DNA of 64,000 nt, from contig CAJNDS010002539.1 of assembly GCA_905221605.1 (NCBI GenBank), positions 310,001-374,000 on the forward strand, read 5' to 3'. The notes below the pieces were generated by a model that was not told the origin of the DNA, did not search any database, and saw only the letters and a list, made by a program, of their open reading frames with translations. Shown here piece by piece: positions 56,423 to 62,064 of the stretch. Source of the stretch: Symbiodinium natans (lineage: Eukaryota; Sar; Dinophyceae; Suessiales; Symbiodiniaceae). The number at the start of each line of letters is the position of its first letter. The stretch's first letter is position 1. The translations under genes were made by a program, and so were the position numbers.

Positions 56423-56818
56423 TTATTTAATTGGCATTGGAACATGCCCAAACGTTATTGATTTTAAAATTTTGTCTCTTGCTTCGTCTTGTCTTTTTTC
56501 TAACTGTCGTGACTTACACTTTTGAGTTAGGTAATGGCGGGATTTATTCGCCTTTGTGCTTATACACGCACCGCATCTATCACATGTCCAACCGACTTTA
56601 AGCTTTGTTTGAAAATAGTCTCTAAAATATCCGTTTTCCTTATTTTTTGTGTTGTTACTGTCATTTAATGCCTTACGCTTCTGTTCCCGCGTGGGCTCTT
56701 CTTCTTTCTCGGTGTCTGTGGTAAAGCTTCCCGCATCTTCTACCGAATTCCATAGTATATCAAATAATTCGTCGTCTATCACTGACTTTTTGCCATTATG
56801 CACAAAAAAGCTTGTCAT
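56423..56818 (-). CDS. Small C2HC zinc-finger protein
   Basis: 131 residues. The first half is acidic (a TDTEKEEEPT stretch) and without domain. A finger follows near residues 78-100 with the pattern C-x2-C-x12-H-x5-C (WTCDRCGACI...H...C). Similar fingers occur in the polymerase and at the C-terminus of the next gene. It probably binds nucleic acid, perhaps as an early regulatory or replication factor, but this is inference. A promoter-like motif lies 19 nt before the start codon, inside the 3' end of the neighbouring nuclease gene. Confidence 0.7.
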   Translation of the reverse strand: MTSFFVHNGKKSVIDDELFDILWNSVEDAGSFTTDTEKEEEPTREQKRKALNDSNNTKNKENGYFRDYFQTKLKVGWTCDRCGACISTKANKSRHYLTQKCKSRQLEKRQDEARDKILKSITFGHVPMPIK

Positions 56819-56837
56819 CCAATTATTCTATAAGGCT

Positions 56838-56852
56838 TCTACTCTTTAAGCC
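56838..56852 (-). promoter_or_regulatory. Candidate promoter motif before the zinc-finger gene
   Basis: Read on the minus strand: GGCTTAAAGAGTAGA followed by AGCCTTATAG. It matches the polymerase motif at 21 of about 25 positions and ends 19 nt before the start codon. Confidence 0.6.
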
Positions 56853-57463
56853 GTTTTCCCGCGTTGCATACATCTCTTAGTCTGTTGGTGTGTCTTCATG
56901 TCGTATTTTCTTACAATTGCCCCGCATTTCTCACACGTTGCCTTTTCAGACACTTTTTGCTTGTTGTTCTGTCGCCACTCACTATTGTATTTCTGAACGT
57001 GTTCTTTGTTGTCCTGCTTCCAATTTCTATTATATTCTTGATAATGTTCCTTTCGCTCCTCTCTGTATGCTTTAAGCTTCTCCTTGTTGTTTTCTCTATA
57101 AGCTTTGTCTGTTTCACGTTTATGTTCCTTTGTAGCATCTCTGAATTCTTGTTGTGTTCTTCCTGCTATATGTTTGTTAATACACTCAGTATTTTGTATG
57201 TGAAAACCTTCTCGTCGTAGTAACTCATCTTTGCTATTACATGGATAATTCTCCACTAATTCTATTTTACAATTTAAAATGTCATAAGTGTCAAATATAT
57301 CGAACGAACGTGTTTTTCCATGGTTTCCCTTCAAATATGAATTATAATGATGTCTATGTCTTGCCATTCTTTGACTTAAACTTTCGCAAGTGCTACCAAT
57401 ATAACACATGTTATAGCCATTATCAACTATTTTATAAATTTTACCGTTCTCATATCTTGTCAT
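56846..57463 (-). CDS. GIY-YIG endonuclease with C-terminal zinc finger
   Basis: 205 residues from the second in-frame ATG. The N-terminal nuclease domain has the GIY element as KIY (residues 8-10), YIG at 21-23, the catalytic arginine R32 in LSQRMARH and the metal-binding glutamate E85 in LLRREGFHI. A long charged linker of repeated KEHxxxYN-type units follows (about 110-175), then a C2HC finger (CEKCG...H...C). GIY-YIG enzymes cut DNA and are common accessory genes of virophages and Polinton-like viruses; a role in recombination or processing of replication forms is inferred. An upstream ATG (57478) would add five residues. I prefer 57463 because the protein then starts like other family members and the promoter motif is 21 nt away, as for the polymerase. 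Confidence 0.9.
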   Translation of the reverse strand: MTRYENGKIYKIVDNGYNMCYIGSTCESLSQRMARHRHHYNSYLKGNHGKTRSFDIFDTYDILNCKIELVENYPCNSKDELLRREGFHIQNTECINKHIAGRTQQEFRDATKEHKRETDKAYRENNKEKLKAYREERKEHYQEYNRNWKQDNKEHVQKYNSEWRQNNKQKVSEKATCEKCGAIVRKYDMKTHQQTKRCMQRGKTA

Positions 57464-57484
57464 ATCTCTACTTATCATTCTTTT

Positions 57485-57499
57485 CTTGTCTTTAAGATG
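57485..57499 (-). promoter_or_regulatory. Candidate promoter motif before the GIY-YIG gene
   Basis: Minus strand ATCTTAAAGACAAGA, 12 of 15 identical to the polymerase motif core, 21 nt before ATG 57463. Confidence 0.5.
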
Positions 57500-57501
57500 T
57501 T

Positions 57502-58434
57502 TTATTCATTCACTAATAATAGTTCATGCCTATTATACTGTTTAGTTTTACCTTCTAAAATATAGAACTTATTTAATGTGGTATCTCTATCTACTTTGGC
57601 AACTGTATAAATTTGTGGATGCCACCGACTACGGGTCTCCTTCCTCGAACTATAATTTCCTTTTCCTTTGTCGTATATTTTGACTTTATCCCCTTCTTCT
57701 ATTTTAGGATAATTTCTTAAATATTTTTCTTTCAACACTAAATTAGCCTTTACATTTACTTCGTTGTCGTCTTCGTGTGCTTTATTCGGTGTAAATCCTG
57801 TGCTCGAATGAACCATCATATTATTATATTTCTTTAATACTGGTTTCAACATTTCAGACCAACTTTGTTTAGTAAATTCGGCTCTGTCTCCTATCATTTT
57901 CTTAAAGGTTCTTATTGCTCTCTCGGCTACGTTAGCGTGTGTCAATGTTACTATATGGTTAATACCTTCGCCTTTAAAATAATCTTGAAGTTTTTTAGAA
58001 TTGAAGCTACCTTCATCGTCTGAATAAATACTCATCGGATGCCCTAACGTTTTGAAACACTCTAAAACCGCATCATATACATCAACACCATCTTTACTTT
58101 TTAATGGGACGACATGAACTTTTTTGCTAAATATATCAATACATAAAAGGGCATATCTCAATTTATCTTTTGTTCCTGTGTCTCTCATTAAGCTTTGCAT
58201 ATCCATAATATCAATCTGAAATTCAAATCTGCTAAAAGGTGCAGAATAGCTATTAAAATTTTTGTATCCTTGCTTTTGCTTGTTAGGTTGCTTTTTAACC
58301 CAATCTTTAACAAATTGAAGACTCACACCTGCGCCATCTTTGTTAGCTTCCTTGTATAAACTCTGAATGCTACCATAACCACGTTCTAAGTCATAATATA
58401 TATTGCTTAATATTTCTTCCTTGCTTAAACTCAT
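57502..58434 (-). CDS. RVE-family (retroviral-type) integrase
   Basis: 310 residues from the internal ATG at 58434. An N-terminal helical region is followed by the RNase H-fold core with the DDE triad: D75 in FEFQIDIMDM, D140 in IYSDDEGSF, E171 in NVAERAIRTFKK, and LLCIDIFSKKVHVVPLKS on the second strand of the core. The C-terminal part includes KIEEGDKVKIY and RWHPQIYTVAKV, an SH3/chromo-like tail typical of Polinton integrases. It would insert the element into host DNA using terminal inverted repeats, producing a short target duplication. The frame is open for 39 further codons upstream, but that extension is hydrophobic, not family-like and would overlap the divergent gene. Intact, with no frameshift. 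Confidence 0.93.
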   Translation of the reverse strand: MSLSKEEILSNIYYDLERGYGSIQSLYKEANKDGAGVSLQFVKDWVKKQPNKQKQGYKNFNSYSAPFSRFEFQIDIMDMQSLMRDTGTKDKLRYALLCIDIFSKKVHVVPLKSKDGVDVYDAVLECFKTLGHPMSIYSDDEGSFNSKKLQDYFKGEGINHIVTLTHANVAERAIRTFKKMIGDRAEFTKQSWSEMLKPVLKKYNNMMVHSSTGFTPNKAHEDDNEVNVKANLVLKEKYLRNYPKIEEGDKVKIYDKGKGNYSSRKETRSRWHPQIYTVAKVDRDTTLNKFYILEGKTKQYNRHELLLVNE

Positions 58435-58480
58435 ATAAAGAGTAGAGAAAAGAAGCAATGATAAAAAAGGACTTAAAAAC

Positions 58481-58495
58481 GACTTAAAGACTTGA
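58481..58495 (+). promoter_or_regulatory. Candidate promoter motif, second exact copy
   Basis: GACTTAAAGACTTGA is identical over 15 nt to 52608-52622 and ends 20 nt before ATG 58516. A related ACTTAAAAAC lies just upstream. The region separates the divergent integrase and unknown gene. Confidence 0.6.
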
Positions 58496-58515
58496 CGACT
58501 TATTATGTTAGTGAG

Positions 58516-59076
58516 ATGAAGGCTTGTATTTACAATTGTCCTAACTGTCAAAAGTTAAAAAACCTTGAGTTGTGCTTTCCTGATAATGTCAATGACAATA
58601 TTAAGGAATTCCTAACTTGTTCTGATATTATTGACAATGATGTTTATGATGACCTATATCTGTTTGCTCGGATGTATCCCTTAGACTTAACCCAGAAAGA
58701 AATAAAACGTTGTTGTTTTGATTTTAGAGTAGACCCAAATCTTTTTCGTAAATATATCAATACTAATACAATGGAGCACATTAAAACCATATATGATAAT
58801 TTTTATGACTTGCACTTTTGCGCTGAATATTTTAACAAACGTGCTACTTGTTTCGGTGATTTATTCTTTTACAACAACAAGATGTATAGTGAAGTTTATA
58901 TAATACTTGAAATTGTCATAGACATATATTTATTTAAGAAGAATACAAGATGTAAGCCTCACGATTATAAGTTCTTCAAACATGATATTCAGGAAGAAAT
59001 ATTTGATATAATGGAAAAACAAGCTGAAAGTATATTGGCATGTAAAACAAACAAAAGTATTCTCAAACAAACCTAA
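58516..59076 (+). CDS. Unknown viral protein, Cys-containing
   Basis: 186 residues, no domain recognised. The N-terminus has IYNCPNCQKLKNLELC, a possible zinc site. The rest is rich in aromatic residues and predicted helical. ATG 58516 is chosen over the upstream TTG because the promoter motif precedes it at the usual distance. The stop codon lies within a short inverted repeat (AACCTA / TAGGTT, 59070-59089). Not a shadow of another gene: the opposite strand is closed. Confidence 0.7.
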   Translation: MKACIYNCPNCQKLKNLELCFPDNVNDNIKEFLTCSDIIDNDVYDDLYLFARMYPLDLTQKEIKRCCFDFRVDPNLFRKYINTNTMEHIKTIYDNFYDLHFCAEYFNKRATCFGDLFFYNNKMYSEVYIILEIVIDIYLFKKNTRCKPHDYKFFKHDIQEEIFDIMEKQAESILACKTNKSILKQT

Positions 59077-59106
59077 CTATTAATAGGTTACATTAATAAT
59101 TAAGTT

Positions 59107-59134
59107 TAACACGTTTTAAAGGTAAAGCGTGTTA
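59107..59134 (+). promoter_or_regulatory. Hairpin upstream of the myristoylation-signal gene
   Basis: TAACACG (59107-59113) and CGTGTTA (59128-59134) pair across 14 nt and end 11 nt before ATG 59146. It could be the end of the preceding transcript or part of this gene's promoter. The CTTAAAGA core is absent here. Confidence 0.4.
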
Positions 59135-59145
59135 CAACCTTAATC

Positions 59146-59523
59146 ATGGGAAGTTCAACATCTACCCAACAAACAACAACACGACCTTTAATAAATCCTA
59201 AACCTATACATGTTCATCCTAAATTCTCGATGGGTGAATGTATATTTACAGTTGATAACCCCGAACTGTATAGAGACCACTCATGTAAAGTAATATTTAA
59301 ATATGTTGTAAATGATGAAGTTTGTAAAGATATACGCGGGAAGATAATAAAAGATATAATAACTGGATGTTCACATTATACCGAATGGTATTTAAGGACA
59401 TACATACCCATCGAAAACGAAGATAAAAATAATTGGTTTGTATTTAAAACAACCCTCGGAGAACTTGAAGAAACAATCGCCATTTATAAATTAAATAACT
59501 TTTCATATCATATTTATCCTTGA
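59146..59523 (+). CDS. Unknown viral protein with N-myristoylation signal
   Basis: 125 residues. It begins MGSSTS, which fits the Gly2 myristoylation pattern (MGxxxS/T), so it may attach to membranes. The remainder looks like a compact alternating beta protein (CIFTVDNPELY, WYLRTYIPIE, WFVFKTTLGELEETIAIYK) with no family recognised. It converges with the next gene; a hairpin separates them. Confidence 0.7.
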   Translation: MGSSTSTQQTTTRPLINPKPIHVHPKFSMGECIFTVDNPELYRDHSCKVIFKYVVNDEVCKDIRGKIIKDIITGCSHYTEWYLRTYIPIENEDKNNWFVFKTTLGELEETIAIYKLNNFSYHIYP

Positions 59524-59528
59524 TGAGT

Positions 59529-59553
59529 TTTAATATTATCAAATAATATTAAA
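59529..59553. terminator. Hairpin between convergent genes
   Basis: TTTAATATTAT and ATAATATTAAA form a perfect 11-bp stem with a 3-nt loop, 6 nt after the plus-strand stop and 7 nt before the minus-strand stop. Confidence 0.7.
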
Positions 59554-59560
59554 TCACATC

Positions 59561-59929
59561 TCACTCCTCGCTTTTAGCGGGTGTTTTAAATTGATACTTT
59601 TCTTGTTCTTTGTTGAATTCGATATCATAATATTTCAATGTGTCTTCTTTTGGGACTTTGATTTCGCCCTTATTCAGTCTTTCCATGTAAGTTTTCCTTT
59701 TCTTGCTCCAATCGCTTTTCTCGCTTTTATCAACTGGTGTTGTCGTTGTGTTTTTTTCATAAGTGCTTGGTTTCTTAACATTATCCTTAACCAATTGTTG
59801 AACAATACCTAAAATTTCGTTAATCTTCAATTGAGTCATATTGTGATTTTCTATAACAGTGTTATAAATCATGACGTTCGACACTTGTCTCACGTGCTCC
59901 GCGTCCGTGCTCACCTTACCCTCGGTCAT
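59561..59929 (-). CDS. Unknown viral protein, charged
   Basis: 122 residues, hydrophilic, predicted helical first half (NMTQLKINEILGIVQQLVKD) and a Lys/Glu-rich second half. No cysteine and no domain. A weak version of the promoter motif (GTCTAAAGGGTAGAA on the minus strand, 59945-59959) lies 15 nt upstream. It follows the 100-residue gene by 24 nt on the same strand, so the two may be co-transcribed. Confidence 0.65.
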   Translation of the reverse strand: MTEGKVSTDAEHVRQVSNVMIYNTVIENHNMTQLKINEILGIVQQLVKDNVKKPSTYEKNTTTTPVDKSEKSDWSKKRKTYMERLNKGEIKVPKEDTLKYYDIEFNKEQEKYQFKTPAKSEE

Positions 59930-59953
59930 ATACGTTATTACGTATTCTACCCT

Positions 59954-60256
59954 TTAGACCCTGATAATCTCCTCAATATCGGCATCGCTCAAGGGTTCTT
60001 TTACGTGTTGAATACACCACCCTTTCGGCTTCAAGTGTTCAATTATACTTTTAATGTGTGCTTCTGTCTGTGGTTTTCTTAAGTCAATCTGTGCCCAAAT
60101 AAACTTAAATGTTTCGGGTTCATATTTTAATAATCTTTGTTCCCATCCTAAACTCGTCCAACAATCTAAATCAATACCTGTAACATAATAATCGCATTTT
60201 TCAGCCACTTTTGCTATCGAGATTTTGTTCTGGTAAATGTTTAGAAGTTTTCCCAT
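59954..60256 (-). CDS. Unknown viral protein, 100 residues
   Basis: Compact mixed composition (KVAEKCDYYVTGIDLDCWTS, FKFIWAQIDLRKPQTEAHIK) suggesting a small folded domain. Not recognised. Its start overlaps the end of the next upstream gene by 56 nt in another frame, which suggests translational coupling or a later start; a later Met is not available near the N-terminus. Confidence 0.6.
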   Translation of the reverse strand: MGKLLNIYQNKISIAKVAEKCDYYVTGIDLDCWTSLGWEQRLLKYEPETFKFIWAQIDLRKPQTEAHIKSIIEHLKPKGWCIQHVKEPLSDADIEEIIRV

Positions 60257-60434
60257 ATATATTACCCGTTAAATGTTTTTCCCGACATCTAACGCACGTT
60301 TTACATATTTTGCCATAACAACCGATAAAATACGATTTAGGAACATAGCTATGGCAAAATTTACAAAAACCGATGTCTTGATTATAACCTTCGTTTGGTT
60401 CGTTTGTTAATTTAAATTCTACTATATTCTTCAT
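60201..60434 (-). CDS. Small zinc-ribbon protein
   Basis: 77 residues with CKFCHSYVPKSYF and CKTCVRCREKH, giving two CxxC pairs spaced like a treble-clef or zinc ribbon. Such small proteins in viruses often bind DNA or regulate transcription; no specific role can be given. The upstream DNA is very AT-rich (TAATAATAA repeats). Confidence 0.6.
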   Translation of the reverse strand: MKNIVEFKLTNEPNEGYNQDIGFCKFCHSYVPKSYFIGCYGKICKTCVRCREKHLTGNIYGKTSKHLPEQNLDSKSG

Positions 60435-60695
60435 ATTAATAATAATAACAATTTATTATTATTAAACGCAATGGGGTATGAGTTCCTTAAGATTTAATCA
60501 AACGAATTAAGCAACTGCTTATGAGATGCTATTGAACGTGTCGCACTACTTCCCTTTCATGTGTCCGTTCAATGTGAAACAATGGGGCTCTGTGCTTGGG
60601 GGCAACTGTCATGTTTAAAGAACAACATTTCTTTAAACATAATACCGAAAACGCGTTTTCTTGTGTCATAATCTAATAAAAACAAACCTTTAATG
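60435..60695. other. Non-coding gap in the viral element
   Basis: No frame of note. A perfect inverted repeat ATGTTTAAAGAA / TTCTTTAAACAT (60611-60622, 60629-60640) has a 6-nt loop. The part from 60475 to 60610 is less AT-rich than its surroundings and contains several short self-complementary strings (GAACGTG / TTCAATG region), so it might be a structured RNA or regulatory region. The hairpin also lies just beyond the 3' end of the gene ending at 60696. Confidence 0.4.
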
Positions 60696-61040
60696 TCATT
60701 CCATACTGTTTAATCCTAAGTTCCTTTTTAGCTCCTCTACTTCTTTTTCTAATATTTCTATTCTTTCTTCGGGTGTTGGTTTTCTTGACCTGAACCCTGT
60801 ATCTACTGTATCAACATCTTCATTATCTTTCATGTTTGTTTTGAATATAGCGTTTCCGTCGGGCGTCGTATTCCTGCCAACTTTCCAAGAAGAACGATTC
60901 TCTACCTGATTAACTACGACGTTACCCTGTTTATCTGTTGTTGTTTTAGTTTGTTTATACAATGCCTTTTTACCACATCTACAAAAGTTACAATCAACAC
61001 TACTTTTATCAATGTGAAACCCTCCGCTGTTCTCTTCCAT
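60696..61040 (-). CDS. Unknown viral protein with Cys cluster and C-terminal coiled coil
   Basis: 114 residues. The N-terminus has DCNFCRCGKKALYKQTK, a possible metal site. The C-terminal 30 residues (TPEERIEILEKEVEELKRNL) form a clear heptad pattern, so the protein probably oligomerises. No family recognised. Confidence 0.65.
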   Translation of the reverse strand: MEENSGGFHIDKSSVDCNFCRCGKKALYKQTKTTTDKQGNVVVNQVENRSSWKVGRNTTPDGNAIFKTNMKDNEDVDTVDTGFRSRKPTPEERIEILEKEVEELKRNLGLNSME

Positions 61041-61045
61041 TAATA

Positions 61046-61201
61046 TTATTTAGATTTTTTCATATTTTTAAGATAATAACAAACGGCTTTCAAGAACTCT
61101 AACAAACTACGACAACACATTCTGTATCTTGGTGTTTTTATTACTTCGTCTAATTTCTCTATCTCATCTATTACATCTATATAGTTTTTGTAGTTATACA
61201 T
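61046..61201 (-). CDS. Small unknown viral protein, 51 residues
   Basis: The open frame reads MYNYKNYIDVIDEIEKLDEV and onward to MKKSK, with CCRSLLEFLKAVCYYL near the end. It lies 5 nt upstream of the coiled-coil gene on the same strand and its start is 39 nt from the divergent ATPase start, filling the gap exactly. Helical; function unknown. Confidence 0.55.
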   Translation of the reverse strand: MYNYKNYIDVIDEIEKLDEVIKTPRYRMCCRSLLEFLKAVCYYLKNMKKSK

Positions 61202-61240
61202 ATATTAAATAACGATATAATTTTCTATGTATTAATAATA
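61202..61240. promoter_or_regulatory. Divergent AT-only promoter region
   Basis: 39 bp, almost all A/T (TATATTAAATAACGATATAA), between two divergent start codons. The CTTAAAGA core is absent, so the ATPase may belong to a different expression class than the polymerase. Confidence 0.4.
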
Positions 61241-62035
61241 ATGTCAAACATTCCGATAGTTAAACCTGTTAATGTCAAAGAATACGAGTTCAAACAATCT
61301 AAATATGAAGTAGCCCCGAGATTACCTTTCAGTCAAATAATAACTGGCCCTTCTGGAAGTGGTAAAGGCATATTATTACAGTCAATGATATTAGACATTT
61401 ATCGCGATGTTTTCGCAAGAATATATGTATGGTCGCCCTCTGTTTCAATTGACCCTAACTGGACTCCTGTTAAAAGGTATATTCAGAACGATTTGAAGGT
61501 GGATTTAGAGAAAGAAAAATGTATGTTTGATGAATACAACCCCTCGGAATTAGAAGAAGTCATAAACAGACAACATAAAATAACTGAGTATCAAAAGAAG
61601 AATGGACACAAGCAATTGCATTCAATATTAATTATTGTTGATGATTTTGCTGATTCAAAGAGTTTTTCACGCAACAGTCCATTATTAAATCAATTATATG
61701 TAAGGGGACGACATAAAGCGATATGTATTATCACTGCAACACAAAAATTTAACGCACTGTCTCCAATAATTCGTGTCAATAGTCGTCAGTTGTTCTTCTT
61801 TAGATTAAGGAATTACAAAGAAATAGAAACAATGGTTGAGGAATTAAGCGCCGTATTGATTAAAAAATCTTCTGTAGCAGATACTAAAAATCTTGCAGAA
61901 GCAAAGAAATTATTATTGGAAGTGTATAATTTAGCTACAGAAGAACCGTATAGTTTTTTATTCATTAACTTGATGAAAGCAGACGTAAATGATATGTTTT
62001 ATAAAAGGTTTGATGCTAAATTAGTTATAGATTAA
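61241..62035 (+). CDS. A32-type genome-packaging ATPase (FtsK/HerA superfamily)
   Basis: 264 residues. Walker A GPSGSGKG (residues 36-43), Walker B ILIIVDDF (D134-D135) and a sensor-like ITATQ (Q168) are placed as in the poxvirus A32-like ATPases shared by nucleocytoplasmic large DNA viruses, virophages and Polintons. It should pump the genome into the capsid, which implies that the element makes or made virions. Complete and intact. It converges with the fibre gene across a long perfect hairpin. Confidence 0.93.
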   Translation: MSNIPIVKPVNVKEYEFKQSKYEVAPRLPFSQIITGPSGSGKGILLQSMILDIYRDVFARIYVWSPSVSIDPNWTPVKRYIQNDLKVDLEKEKCMFDEYNPSELEEVINRQHKITEYQKKNGHKQLHSILIIVDDFADSKSFSRNSPLLNQLYVRGRHKAICIITATQKFNALSPIIRVNSRQLFFFRLRNYKEIETMVEELSAVLIKKSSVADTKNLAEAKKLLLEVYNLATEEPYSFLFINLMKADVNDMFYKRFDAKLVID

Positions 62036-62064
62036 TAATATTATTTTGCTATAATATTATTAAT
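62031..62064. terminator. Long perfect hairpin spanning both stop codons
   Basis: ATTAATAATATTA (62031-62043) and TAATATTATTAAT (62052-62064) give a 13-bp stem with an 8-nt loop. The ATPase stop and the fibre-gene stop both lie within the arms. Confidence 0.75.

Noticed and set aside
58435-58551. Longer integrase start with 39 extra residues
   Set aside because: The extension is hydrophobic, unlike integrase N-termini, and overlaps the promoter and start of the divergent gene; ATG 58434 gives a family-like start.
60475-60610. Possible tRNA or other structured RNA gene in the viral gap
   Set aside because: I could not fold a cloverleaf or find conserved tRNA box sequences by eye; kept only as an unexplained block.
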